64,000 nt of DNA from JALZAH01 sp051000755 (GTDB lineage Bacteria > Actinomycetota > Acidimicrobiia > Acidimicrobiales > Palsa-688). Position 1 is the stretch's first letter. The number at the start of each line of letters is the position of its first letter. A program made the translations under genes and the position numbers. The stretch covers positions 22,771 to 86,770 of the forward strand of contig JBPCNZ010000108.1 in the NCBI GenBank assembly GCA_051000755.1. Reading direction: 5' to 3'. Positions 23,396 through 32,951 of this stretch are shown here, in pieces. The notes beneath the pieces are model-generated. The model saw only the letters and a program-made list of their open reading frames with translations, searched no databases and was not told where the DNA came from.

Positions 23396-25858
23396 GTGGC
23401 CATCGGAGCGGAGCCGACCGCCCGTGTGAGCATCCGGGTGCGGGGAACGGTGCAGGGTGTGGGGTTCCGGCCCTTCGTGTACCGCCACGCCCGGGCGCTG
23501 GCCCTGACCGGCTTCGTCCTCAACGACAATGCCGGAGTCCTGATCGAGGTGGAGGGTTCGAGCGCCGGTATCGACGAGCTGTGCCGGTTGCTGACCGAGG
23601 AGCCGCCACCCCTGGCCGTGGTCTCGGGCATCGAGGTCTCGCCCATGGCCGGCTCTGGCCAAGCGGGGAGGACATTCACCATCCTTTCCAGCGACGAGAT
23701 CGGTGACGCCGCCACCCCCGTCAGCGTGGATACCGCCACGTGCGAGGACTGCCTGGCCGAGATGGGCGATCCCGCCGACCACCGGTATCGCTACCCGTTC
23801 ACCAACTGCACCAACTGCGGGCCGCGCTACACGATCGTGAGGTCCATCCCCTATGACCGGCCGGCCACGACCATGGCGGCCTTCGAGATGTGCCCGTCCT
23901 GCCGGAGCGAGTACGAGGACCCCGGCGACCGGAGGTTCCACGCCCAACCCAACGCCTGCCCGGCGTGCGGACCGACGCTGTCATTCCGTGACCTCACCAG
24001 GGCCGGCCCGACCCCCGGCGCAGACCCTCCCGGCGCAGACCCTCTTGGCACAGACCCCAGCGGCGCAGACCCCCTTGGCCCAGACGCTCTAGACGCGGCG
24101 ATCGACGCCCTGCGGCGGGGCGCCATCCTGGCCGTCAAGGGTCTCGGAGGCTTCCATCTGGCCGTCGACGCCACCAACGCCACCGCGGTGGCCGAGCTGC
24201 GCCGTCGCAAGGTGCGCGACGACAAGCCGTTCGCGGTCATGGTGGCCGACCTGGCCGCCGCTGCGGAGGTGGGGGAGATCGATGCGGTGGCCGCCAGCGC
24301 CCTGACCTCCCACCGCCGGCCCATCGTGCTCGTGCCCAAGGCCCCGCCGGAGAGCCCCGGGCCGGCGCCCGAGGACGGGATCGGCCGGATCGCCGGCGGG
24401 GTGGCCCCGGGCCTGGGCGAGATCGGCCTGCTCCTGCCGTACACCCCTCTCCATCACCTGCTGCTCGAGGGCGTGGGGCGGCCCCTGGTCATGACCAGTG
24501 CCAACCGCAGCGACGAGCCCATCGCCCAGAGCGACACGGACGTCCTCGAGCGCCTCGGTGACCTGGTCGACGGGGTGGTGAGCCACGACCGCGGGATCCA
24601 CATTCGCTGCGACGACTCCGTGGCTCGGGTTGCGGGAGGGCGGCTCCAGATGGTGCGGCGCTCCCGCGGCTACGCCCCAGCCCCGTTGCGCCTGGCCATC
24701 CCCGCGTCCGGTCACATCCTCGCCGTGGGCGCCGAGCTGAAGAACACCGTGGCGGTGGCCAAGGGCGACCTGGTGGTGGCCAGCCATCATCTCGGCGACC
24801 TGGAGCACCTGGCGACCTACCAGTCGTTCCGTCAGGCCGTCGACCACCTGTGCCACCTCTACGCCGTGACTCCCGCCGTGGTCGCCCACGACCTCCATCC
24901 CGAGTATCTCTCGACCAAGTTCGCCTACGACCTCGGCCTGGACACCTGCGAAGTGCAGCATCACCACGCCCACCTGGCTGCCTGCCTCACCGAGCACGCC
25001 CACACCGGACCGGTCCTGGGCCTGATCTTCGATGGCCTCGGCATGGGCCCCGACGGGGTCCTGTGGGGCGGCGAGCTCCTCATTGCCGACCTGACCGGCT
25101 ACCGCAGAGCAGGGCACCTGCTGACGGCGGCCCTGCCGGGGGGCGCCACCGCCATTCGCGAACCGTGGCGCATGGCGGTGTCCTGGGTGCACCGGGCTCT
25201 CGGCCCGGAGGTCGCCGCCCGGGTCGGCCGCGGCCTCGACGAGCGCTGGGCTGCCGTCCTGTCGCTGGTGGAGGCCGGGTCCCCGGTGGAGGCCGGGTCG
25301 CGGGTGGAGGCCGGGTCCTCGGCCGTGGCGGTGACGACCAGCATGGGACGGCTCTTCGACGCGGTGGCCGCCCTCGTCGGGGTGCGCCGGCGCATCACCT
25401 ACGAGGGCCAGGCCGCCATCGAGCTGGAGGCCCTGGCCCGCCGGGTGCCGAGGGTCAACGCCCCGAGATACCCGGTGGAGCTCCGCCGCGAAAACGGGAT
25501 CCTGGTCCTCGACCCGAGTCCTCTCGTCGCCGCCGTGGTGGCCGAGCGGGACCGAGGGGTCGCCCCCGAGGTCGTCGCCAGCGGATTCCACGAAGGTGTG
25601 GGTCGGGCCGCGGCGACGGCCGCCGCCGACCTGGCGTCGGGGGCCGGGCTCGACACGGTCGCCCTCTCCGGCGGGGTGTTCCAGAACGCAAGGCTGACCG
25701 AGATCGTGACAAAAGAGCTGGTGGGAAGGGGTCTACAGTTGCTTGTCCACGAAGCGTTGCCCCCCAACGATGGCGGGATCAGCATCGGCCAGGCCGCTGT
25801 CGCGGCGGCCCGTCAGACGCTTGTTGAAGAGCCTCCGGAGGCGGCCCGCGGGACATAG
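23396..25858 (+). CDS. hypF: Carbamoyltransferase HypF
   Basis: An 820-residue multidomain enzyme that activates carbamoyl phosphate and carbamoylates the HypE cysteine. Domains in order: acylphosphatase (VRGTVQGVGFRPFVYRHA); two zinc fingers (CEDCLAEM with CTNCGPRY, and CPSCRSEY with CPACGPT); a YrdC-like domain with KGLGGFHLAVDATN and MTSANRSDEPIA; and a Kae1-like domain with the metal-binding VQHHHAHLAAC and GLIFDGLGMGPDG, ending ALSGGVFQNARL and NDGGISIGQA. Two short repeat tracts are inserted, at about residues 206-231 (ADP-rich) and 625-642 (VEAGSx). The start is GTG. All catalytic segments look intact. Confidence 0.95.
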   Translation: MAIGAEPTARVSIRVRGTVQGVGFRPFVYRHARALALTGFVLNDNAGVLIEVEGSSAGIDELCRLLTEEPPPLAVVSGIEVSPMAGSGQAGRTFTILSSDEIGDAATPVSVDTATCEDCLAEMGDPADHRYRYPFTNCTNCGPRYTIVRSIPYDRPATTMAAFEMCPSCRSEYEDPGDRRFHAQPNACPACGPTLSFRDLTRAGPTPGADPPGADPLGTDPSGADPLGPDALDAAIDALRRGAILAVKGLGGFHLAVDATNATAVAELRRRKVRDDKPFAVMVADLAAAAEVGEIDAVAASALTSHRRPIVLVPKAPPESPGPAPEDGIGRIAGGVAPGLGEIGLLLPYTPLHHLLLEGVGRPLVMTSANRSDEPIAQSDTDVLERLGDLVDGVVSHDRGIHIRCDDSVARVAGGRLQMVRRSRGYAPAPLRLAIPASGHILAVGAELKNTVAVAKGDLVVASHHLGDLEHLATYQSFRQAVDHLCHLYAVTPAVVAHDLHPEYLSTKFAYDLGLDTCEVQHHHAHLAACLTEHAHTGPVLGLIFDGLGMGPDGVLWGGELLIADLTGYRRAGHLLTAALPGGATAIREPWRMAVSWVHRALGPEVAARVGRGLDERWAAVLSLVEAGSPVEAGSRVEAGSSAVAVTTSMGRLFDAVAALVGVRRRITYEGQAAIELEALARRVPRVNAPRYPVELRRENGILVLDPSPLVAAVVAERDRGVAPEVVASGFHEGVGRAAATAAADLASGAGLDTVALSGGVFQNARLTEIVTKELVGRGLQLLVHEALPPNDGGISIGQAAVAAARQTLVEEPPEAARGT
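24014..24088 (+). repeat. Five 15-base repeats in the hypF zinc-finger/YrdC linker
   Basis: Five in-frame 15-base units based on CCCGGCGCAGACCCT encode a GADPP/GADPL-like linker between the zinc fingers and the YrdC domain. Units differ by a few bases. The core GGCGCAGACCC also occurs in the repetitive N-terminus of hypE. Confidence 0.75.
25268..25321 (+). repeat. Three 18-base repeats in hypF
   Basis: Three consecutive in-frame copies of GTGGAGGCCGGGTC plus four variable bases encode VEAGSP, VEAGSR and VEAGSS in the Kae1-like domain, probably in a surface loop. Confidence 0.75.
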
Positions 25859-25866
25859 TGGAAAAA

Positions 25867-25886
25867 GCCACTCATTTACGAGTGGC
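25867..25886 (+). promoter_or_regulatory. Hairpin or operator ahead of the hydrogenase structural genes
   Basis: A perfect inverted repeat GCCACTC, loop ATTTAC, GAGTGGC lies in the 92-base space between hypF and hhyS, right after the hypF stop. The AT-rich loop stands out in this GC-rich region. It could be an operator, a transcript-processing hairpin that changes the subunit-to-maturation-gene ratio, or a weak terminator. Confidence 0.45.
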
Positions 25887-25950
25887 CGCCGAGACGACAA
25901 GATTGAGGGGACAAGGCGCCGGGGGGCTGCCTACGGGAGGTTGTACAAAC

Positions 25951-27009
<1,059 letters not shown>

Positions 27010-27015
27010 AGCACG

Positions 27016-28809
27016 ATGGCGACCAAGACGAGCCCCAGCAGAGCGACCACCGATGCAAACGGACTGGTCGAGATGGCGTGGGACCCGATCACCCGCATCG
27101 TCGGAAGCCTTGGTATCTATACCAAGATCGACTTCGGGCGAGGGAGGGTCGAGGAGTGTCACAGCACCTCTTCGATCTTCCGCGGCTACAGCATCTTCAT
27201 GAAGGGCAAGGATCCCCGCGACGCCCACTTCATCACCAGCCGGATCTGCGGCATCTGCGGTGACAACCACGCCACGTGCTCCTGCTACGCGCAGAACATG
27301 GCCTACGGCGTGCGCCCGCCGGCCCTGGGCGAGACGATCGTCAACCTCGGCGAGGCCGCCGAGTTCATGTTCGACCACAACATCTTCCAGGAGAACCTGG
27401 TCGGGGTCGACTACTGCGAGAAGATGGTTGCCGAGACCAACCCCGGCGTGCTCGAGCAGGCCAACCGGACCGAAGCGCCGCACGCGGCAGACCACGGCTA
27501 CCGGACCATCGGCGACATCATGCGGACCCTGAACCCGTTCACAGGTGAGTTCTACCGGGAGGCCCTGCAGGTCAGCCGGTACACCCGGGAGATGTTCTGC
27601 CTGATGGAGGGCCGCCACGTCCACCCCTCCACGCTCTATCCGGGCGGGGTCGGGACGACCGCGACCATCCAGCTGTTCACCGACTACTACACCCGCCTCA
27701 TGCGCTACGTCGAGTTCATGAAGCGGGTCGTGCCGATGCACGACGACCTGTTCGACTTCTTCTACGAGGCCATGCCCGGCTACGAAGAGGTGGGCAACCG
27801 CCGCATCCTCCTCGGGTGCTGGGGTGCCTTCCAGGACCCCGACGTGTGCAACTTCAAGTACGGGGACATGACGCGCTGGGGTCGGGCCATGGGCGTGACC
27901 CCCGGCGTCGTCGTCGACGGCAAGCTCGTCACCAACGACCTCGTCGACATCAACCTGGGGATCCGGATCCTGCTCGGCAGCTCGTACTACGACAGCTGGG
28001 AGGGCCGGGAGATGTTCGTCACCCACGACCCCCTCGGCAACCCGGTGGACCGCAACCACCCCTGGAACCAGCACACCATCCCCCAGCCCCAGAAGCGGGA
28101 CTTCGACGACAAGTACAGCTGGGTCATGTCGCCCCGGTGGTTCGACGGCCAGGATCATCTGGCCCTCGACACCGGTGGCGGTCCCCTGGCCCGCCTGTGG
28201 TCGACCGCCCTGTCGGGCCTGGTCAACACCGACCACGTCAAGGCCACGGGCAACAGCGTCATCTTCAATCTGCCCAAGTCGGCCCTGAAGCCGGCGGTGA
28301 CGATGGAGTGGAAGATTCCGCAGTGGGCCAACACCATCGAGCGGAACCGGGCCCGCACCTACTTCCAGGCCTACGCGGCGGCCGCCGCTCTCGACTTCAT
28401 CGAGGTGGCACTGGCCGAGGTGCGAGCGGGCCACACCAAGACGTGGGAGCCGTTCGAGGTCCCCGACGAAGGCATCGGTTGCGGTTTCACCGAGGCTGTG
28501 CGGGGCGTGCTCTCCCATCACATGGTGATCAAGGGGGGCAAGATCGCCAACTACCACCCGTACCCGCCGAACCCGTGGAACGCCAACCCGCGCGACATCT
28601 ACGGGACACCCGGGCCCTACGAGGACGCCGTCCAGGGCTGCCCCATCTTCGAGGAGAACACCCTGGACAACTTCAAGGGCATCGACATCATGCGCACGGT
28701 CCGCAGCTTCGATCCGTGCCTGCCCTGCGGCGTCCACATGTACCTCGGCAAGGGCAAGGTGCTCAAGAAGATGCACTCGCCCACCGGGCTCAGCGACCCA
28801 CTCGGCTGA
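27016..28809 (+). CDS. hhyL: [NiFe] hydrogenase large subunit, group 1h type
   Basis: The 597-residue catalytic subunit. The N-terminal nickel-binding motif is RICGICGDNH (Cys78, Cys81) and the C-terminal one is DPCLPCGVH (Cys568, Cys571). A 23-residue tail follows His574 and should be removed by the maturation protease once nickel is in place. Characteristic stretches include EMAWDPITRIVGSLGIY, SSIFRGYSIFMKGKDP and TEAPHAADHGYR. High-affinity enzymes of this class let aerobic, starved actinobacteria live on atmospheric H2. It starts 6 bases after hhyS ends and is followed within 4 bases by the NifU-like gene, so the structural genes form one unit. Confidence 0.95.
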   Translation: MATKTSPSRATTDANGLVEMAWDPITRIVGSLGIYTKIDFGRGRVEECHSTSSIFRGYSIFMKGKDPRDAHFITSRICGICGDNHATCSCYAQNMAYGVRPPALGETIVNLGEAAEFMFDHNIFQENLVGVDYCEKMVAETNPGVLEQANRTEAPHAADHGYRTIGDIMRTLNPFTGEFYREALQVSRYTREMFCLMEGRHVHPSTLYPGGVGTTATIQLFTDYYTRLMRYVEFMKRVVPMHDDLFDFFYEAMPGYEEVGNRRILLGCWGAFQDPDVCNFKYGDMTRWGRAMGVTPGVVVDGKLVTNDLVDINLGIRILLGSSYYDSWEGREMFVTHDPLGNPVDRNHPWNQHTIPQPQKRDFDDKYSWVMSPRWFDGQDHLALDTGGGPLARLWSTALSGLVNTDHVKATGNSVIFNLPKSALKPAVTMEWKIPQWANTIERNRARTYFQAYAAAAALDFIEVALAEVRAGHTKTWEPFEVPDEGIGCGFTEAVRGVLSHHMVIKGGKIANYHPYPPNPWNANPRDIYGTPGPYEDAVQGCPIFEENTLDNFKGIDIMRTVRSFDPCLPCGVHMYLGKGKVLKKMHSPTGLSDPLG

Positions 28810-28813
28810 CGAG

Positions 28814-29383
28814 GTGATACGTCCAACCACCGCTGGTGAGCGGATCGAGCAGCTGCTCGATCAGTTGGCGGCGACCGGGGAAAGCCCTGCCCGGGATTTC
28901 GCCGAGGAGCTCCTCCGTGCTGTCAGTGACCTCTACGGTTCGGGCTTGGCCCGGATCGTGGAGATCACGTCGGAGGTCGCCCCCGAGGTGATGCGCCAAC
29001 TTGTCGACGACGATCTGGTGTCGGGTCTGCTGTCGCTGCACGATCTGCACCCCGACGGCCTGTCGGTCCGGGTCAACGCCGCCCTCGACTCCGTGCGGCC
29101 GATGCTCGGCCAGCACGGAGGCGACGTGGAGCTGCTCGGGATCGACGAGGGGGCGGGGGCTGTGCAACTGCGGCTCCTCGGTAGCTGCGACGGCTGCCCC
29201 TCGTCCTCGGCGACCCTCAAGGGGGCCATCGAGGTCGCTCTCGCCCAATATGCACCCGAGATCGTCGTCTTGGATGTGGAGTTGCCCGAGCCGGTGGAGA
29301 CCCCCGGTACGCCGATCCTCCTCGGCACCAAGCCCGTCTATGACTCCTGCCCGTCTGAGTCGGCCCAGGAGTCCGTGTCGTGA
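28814..29383 (+). CDS. NifU-like iron-sulfur scaffold protein
   Basis: A 189-residue protein with a helical N-terminal half of unknown role (ERIEQLLDQLAATGESPARD) and a C-terminal NifU domain, DSVRPMLGQHGGDVELLGID then LLGSCDGCPSSSATLKGAIE, holding the CxxC that carries a transient Fe-S cluster. Placement directly after hhyL suggests it delivers clusters to the small subunit or acts as an electron-transfer partner. The start is GTG, 4 bases after hhyL. The N-terminal region is longer than in NfuA-type proteins. Confidence 0.85.
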   Translation: MIRPTTAGERIEQLLDQLAATGESPARDFAEELLRAVSDLYGSGLARIVEITSEVAPEVMRQLVDDDLVSGLLSLHDLHPDGLSVRVNAALDSVRPMLGQHGGDVELLGIDEGAGAVQLRLLGSCDGCPSSSATLKGAIEVALAQYAPEIVVLDVELPEPVETPGTPILLGTKPVYDSCPSESAQESVS

Positions 29384-30108
29384 CCGATCCGCTGGCCGTC
29401 CTGCAACGCATCAGAGCCGGGCGGCCGGCTCCGGTCCCATCGACCGAGAGTGAGGTCTGCGACCTCTGCGCGGAGCCCATCAGCGACACCCACAGCCATC
29501 TGGTGGACGTCGTCAGCCGGACCCTGAAGTGCGCCTGCTACGGGTGCTCCATGCTCTTCACCACGCCCGGTGCCGGAGGGGGTCACTTCCGCACCGTGCC
29601 CGACCGCTACCTTGCCTTTCCCGATTTTGACCTGACGCCGGCCCGATGGGACGCACTGCAGATCCCGGTGGGGGTGGCGTTCTTCTTTCTCAACTCCGAG
29701 CTTGATCGGGTGGCAGCCTTCTATCCCGGTCCGGCCGGTGCCACCGAGTCGCTCCTGTCGCTCGAGACATGGAACGAGATCGTGGCGGCCCAGCCCACCT
29801 TGGCCACACTCGAGCCCGACGTGGAGGCTTTTCTCGTCCGGGTCGGCAACGGCCCGGGTGCGGTGACGTCGTCGGGTACCTCGGCCGGGGCCGGTAGGCC
29901 CGAGTGCTATCTGGTCCCGATCGACGCCTGTTACGACCTGGTAGGCCGCCTCCGGAAGTTGTGGCGTGGCTTTGACGGAGGCAGCGAGGCCCGTGCGGCG
30001 CTCGACGAGTTCTTCGAGGAGGTGGCCGCAAAGGCCCGCCCGGCCCGACCGGGCGACGCTTCTCCTTCCGGGGTCTCGGACTTCGAGTGGGGTGACCGGG
30101 TCGGATGA
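29380..30108 (+). CDS. Hydrogenase-associated conserved protein (DUF5947-like)
   Basis: A 242-residue protein with a probable metal site near the N-terminus: CDLCAEPIS followed by LKCACYGCSMLFT, giving CxxC and CxCxxC pairs. GGGHFRTVPDRYLAFPDFDL and LQIPVGVAFFFLNS follow, then a C-terminal PECYLVPIDACYDLVGRLRKLWRGFDGG. The pattern agrees with what I know as DUF5947, a family seen next to actinobacterial hydrogenases; function unknown. The GTG start overlaps the NifU-like stop. The cysteine pattern suggests zinc or Fe-S binding, hence assembly or electron transfer, but this is inference. Confidence 0.75.
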   Translation: MTDPLAVLQRIRAGRPAPVPSTESEVCDLCAEPISDTHSHLVDVVSRTLKCACYGCSMLFTTPGAGGGHFRTVPDRYLAFPDFDLTPARWDALQIPVGVAFFFLNSELDRVAAFYPGPAGATESLLSLETWNEIVAAQPTLATLEPDVEAFLVRVGNGPGAVTSSGTSAGAGRPECYLVPIDACYDLVGRLRKLWRGFDGGSEARAALDEFFEEVAAKARPARPGDASPSGVSDFEWGDRVG

Positions 30109-30743
30109 CCGCGCTGTCCTTTGAACCGATCGGCGCCCGGCTCGAGCCCTACGCCGCCGTCCCCACCCTGATGCTGCGCCTGCGCATCACCGAGGCCGAT
30201 GGGCGTCCGGTGCACGCGCTGGTCCTGCGCTGCCAGATCATGATCGAACCTCAACGGCGCGTCTACCAGCCTGCCGAGGAGGAGCGCCTGGTCGAGATGT
30301 TCGGCGAGACCCCCCGGTGGGGTGAGACCCTTCGGCCCTTCCTCTGGACCCACGCCTCCGCCACCGTCAGCGGCTTCACCGGGCAGACGGAGATCGACCT
30401 GCCGGTTACCTGCACCTACGACTTCGAGGTGGCGGGGGCCAAGTTCCTCCATTCCCTCGACGGTGGCGAGATCTTCCTGAACCTGCTGTTCGCGGGGACG
30501 ATGTTCACCAAGGGCAGCGCCGGCTTCACCGCCGAGCCGGTGGCCTGGAACGAGGACGCCTCGTTCCGCCTGTCGGTGCAGACCTGGCGGGACGTCATGG
30601 ACCACTATTTCCCCGGCGGGGGATGGCTGCGGCTCAACCGCCAGACGATCGACGCCCTCCAGCACTACAAGGTGACCCGCGCTTTCCATACCTGGGAGGA
30701 CGCCTTCGAGCAGCTGCTGAAAGAAGCGGGGCAGGATACGTGA
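30105..30743 (+). CDS. Hydrogenase-associated conserved protein (DUF6084-like)
   Basis: A 212-residue, apparently soluble protein: LSFEPIGARLEPYAAVPTL and LRLRITEADGRPVHALVLRC open a beta-rich domain, then MFGETPRWGETLRPFLWTHA, DLPVTCTYDFEVAGAKFLHS and LNLLFAGTMFTKG, ending in an amphipathic helical region. It resembles the family I know as DUF6084, described only by sequence. Its ATG overlaps the preceding stop and its own stop overlaps the next gene, so the three unknown proteins are probably made in fixed ratio. No cysteine cluster or catalytic triad is evident. Confidence 0.7.
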   Translation: MTALSFEPIGARLEPYAAVPTLMLRLRITEADGRPVHALVLRCQIMIEPQRRVYQPAEEERLVEMFGETPRWGETLRPFLWTHASATVSGFTGQTEIDLPVTCTYDFEVAGAKFLHSLDGGEIFLNLLFAGTMFTKGSAGFTAEPVAWNEDASFRLSVQTWRDVMDHYFPGGGWLRLNRQTIDALQHYKVTRAFHTWEDAFEQLLKEAGQDT

Positions 30744-32326
30744 CCATGCAACCGGATCTGACCCCCGGTGCCGACACGCGACGCGAGCCTTTCGCCGCGG
30801 CCCGTTCTGTGGCCGACACCGTCCTCTACGAGGGCTATGTCCTCTATCCGTATCGGGCGTCAGCGCGCAAGAACCAGCTCCGATGGCAGTTCGGCGTCCT
30901 CGTGCCCCTGCCGTGCGCCGATGTCGACGGTCCGGAGCGGGCCTTCAACCGCACCGAGGTCATCGTCGCTCCCGGTTCCGAGCCGACCCTGGACGTGAGG
31001 GTGCGCTGCCTGCAGGTCCAGCGGCGTTCGGTGGAGGCGTCGGTCTCCGACGGCGGGTTCGTCGCCGCCGAGTCGGTGGTGGTCGACGGGACACCCCTGA
31101 GCGCATGGGACGAGGCCCTGGACCACGAGATCGATGTGAGCGGGGTGGCCCTGCGCTCGCTCGTCGGCAAACCGCTCACAGTCCCTATCGAGTTGGCGGA
31201 CAGCGATGGCAGCGAGTTGCTGCGCGACGCCGCCGGGGCCACGGTCGGGCGGGTCCGCCGCCACGCCGAAGCGGTGAGCGGCTCCGTGGTCCTCGAGGCC
31301 ACCTGGGTCACCGCCGAGCCGGGCCCCGAAGGCGGGCCGAGGTCGGGAGACGGGCCGGCCGGTGCCCTGCGGGTCTCGGTGAAAGTGGCCAACCTGACGC
31401 CGTGGCCGCCCGCCGGCGGAGAGCAGAGTGGTGCCCGCGAGACGGTCATGCGCTACTCGCTGGTCGCTGCCCACACCCTTCTCGCCATCGACGATGGCAC
31501 CTTCATCTCCTCCGTCGACCCGCCCGAGGAGCATCGCCAGGCCGTGGCCGACTGCACCAACGAAGGCACCTTCCCGGTGCTCGTCGGCGGGATGTCGTCC
31601 AGCCAGTCGGAAAGGTTGGTCCTGGCCTCGCCGATCATCCTCTACGACCATCCGGCCATCGCCCCCGAGAGCGAAGGGGACCTCTGCGACGCCACGGAGA
31701 TCGACGAGATCCTGGCCCTGCGGGTTCTGACGCTCACCGACGAGGAGAAGTCCGAAGCCCGGGCTACCGATCCCCGATCGGCGGCGATCATTGACCGGTG
31801 CGACTCCATGACCCCCGACGCCTGGTCGCTGTTGCACGGCACGTTCCGCCCCATCGGGGAGGAGTTGGACCCGGCGGTCACGAGCGACTTCGACGACATC
31901 GTGGGCCTCCACATGTCCTCCCTCGATCTGCCCTCGTCCTTCGACCTGCCGGCGTCCCTGGAGTGGGGCACGCCCGCCGTTGGTGAGCCCACCGTCAACG
32001 AGGGCGGTGAGGCGCCCTGGTGGGACCCGGGCGTGGACGGCGCCGTCAATCCCTGGACCGACACCCTCATGGTCCTCGGTGTCGAGGTATCCAAGGGGAC
32101 GAAGGTTCGCCTGGCTCCCAACCGCCGAGCCGATGCGCACGATCTGTTCAGCGCCGGCCGCGTGGCGACGGTGGCGGGCGTGTTCAACGACGTCGACGGT
32201 GACCAGCACGTGGCGGTCATCCTCGACGACGACCCGGCCAAGGACATGTATGCCTTGCAGGGTCGGTTCATGTATTTCGCGCCCGACGAGGTCATTCCGG
32301 TGAATGACGACGGGGAGGAGCGGTGA
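30740..32326 (+). CDS. Large hydrogenase-associated conserved protein
   Basis: A 528-residue protein without a recognised family. It opens LYEGYVLYPYRASARKNQLRWQFG; a long beta-rich body follows, including ETVMRYSLVAAHTLLAIDDG, FISSVDPPEEH and VGGMSSSQSERLVLASPIILYDHP. The last 80 residues form a separate compact piece (VSKGTKVRLAPNRRADAHDLF, then VAVILDDDPAKDMYALQGRF) ending YFAPDEVIPV. No cofactor motif or helix is visible. The start is GTG 30740 in a GTGA overlap; ATG 30746 is an alternative, and the open frame back to 30623 is a shadow. Position between the DUF6084-like gene and the protease indicates a hydrogenase-specific assembly or scaffold role. Confidence 0.7.
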   Translation: MTMQPDLTPGADTRREPFAAARSVADTVLYEGYVLYPYRASARKNQLRWQFGVLVPLPCADVDGPERAFNRTEVIVAPGSEPTLDVRVRCLQVQRRSVEASVSDGGFVAAESVVVDGTPLSAWDEALDHEIDVSGVALRSLVGKPLTVPIELADSDGSELLRDAAGATVGRVRRHAEAVSGSVVLEATWVTAEPGPEGGPRSGDGPAGALRVSVKVANLTPWPPAGGEQSGARETVMRYSLVAAHTLLAIDDGTFISSVDPPEEHRQAVADCTNEGTFPVLVGGMSSSQSERLVLASPIILYDHPAIAPESEGDLCDATEIDEILALRVLTLTDEEKSEARATDPRSAAIIDRCDSMTPDAWSLLHGTFRPIGEELDPAVTSDFDDIVGLHMSSLDLPSSFDLPASLEWGTPAVGEPTVNEGGEAPWWDPGVDGAVNPWTDTLMVLGVEVSKGTKVRLAPNRRADAHDLFSAGRVATVAGVFNDVDGDQHVAVILDDDPAKDMYALQGRFMYFAPDEVIPVNDDGEER

Positions 32327-32841
32327 CCGCCGTCGAGGCGACGGAGCATCCCCGCCCGGACGTGCTCGTGGCCGGGATCGGCAACATCTTCTTCGGTGAC
32401 GACGGCTTCGGTGTCGAGGTGGCCAACCGGCTCAAGGCCCGGCCCCCTCGGAGCGGGGTGCGCGTCGTCGAGTTCGGCATCCGCAGCCTCCACCTTGCCT
32501 ACGAGCTCCTGGACGGCTACGACACCCTGGTCCTGATCGACGCCATCTCCATCGGTGAGCCGCCGGGCACGGTGGCCGTGGTCGAGCCCGACCGCAGCGC
32601 CACCGATGCGCCGTCCCTTGACGCCCATACGATGAATCCCGAAGCGGTGCTGGGAATGCTCGACAACCTCGGCGGCGAGGTCCGTAGAGTGTTGGTCGTG
32701 GGGTGTCAGCCCGCGGTGATCAGCGAGACCATGGGCCTTTCCTCGCCCGTGGCCGACGCCGTGGAACAAGCTGTCCACGTGGTGGACGAACTGTTGGATG
32801 AGTTGATGGCCGAAACCGAAATCAAGAAGGAGACAGGCTGA
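32323..32841 (+). CDS. hupD: Hydrogenase large-subunit maturation protease
   Basis: A 172-residue peptidase of the HupD/HybD (M52) family, which clips the C-terminal tail of the large subunit after nickel insertion. AGIGNIFFGDDGFGVEV contains the first metal-sensing acid (Asp26 region), LVLIDAIS the second, and LDAHTMNPEAVL the histidine. The expected cut in the neighbouring large subunit is after its DPCLPCGVH motif. The GTG start overlaps the previous stop and its stop overlaps the ATG of a tiny downstream gene. The C-terminus is a charged helix (VVDELLDELMAETEIKKE). Confidence 0.9.
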   Translation: MTAVEATEHPRPDVLVAGIGNIFFGDDGFGVEVANRLKARPPRSGVRVVEFGIRSLHLAYELLDGYDTLVLIDAISIGEPPGTVAVVEPDRSATDAPSLDAHTMNPEAVLGMLDNLGGEVRRVLVVGCQPAVISETMGLSSPVADAVEQAVHVVDELLDELMAETEIKKETG

Positions 32842-32945
32842 TGAAGCGATTCTTTACGCTGGTGTTGTTCCTTGGGACGGTGGGAGGGGCTGCCTACAAG
32901 TCGGCACCCGATCTGGCCCGCTATCTCAAGATCCGGAGCATGTAG
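32841..32945 (+). CDS. 34-residue single-helix peptide (DUF6893-like)
   Basis: A tiny gene whose ATG shares one base with the protease stop (TGATG). It encodes MKRFFTLVLFLGTVGGAAY followed by KSAPDLARYLKIRSM: one short hydrophobic helix with a basic start, then a polar tail. The closing RYLKIRSM resembles the family I know as DUF6893, small proteins of about 35-45 residues from actinobacteria. Translational coupling and codon usage support a real gene. It may anchor or regulate the hydrogenase at the membrane, but no function is known. Confidence 0.65.
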   Translation: MKRFFTLVLFLGTVGGAAYKSAPDLARYLKIRSM

Positions 32946-32951
32946 CCGAAT

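Noticed and set aside
21926..23947. 673-residue minus-strand frame over hypE and hypF
   Set aside because: Antisense shadow of two well-supported genes.
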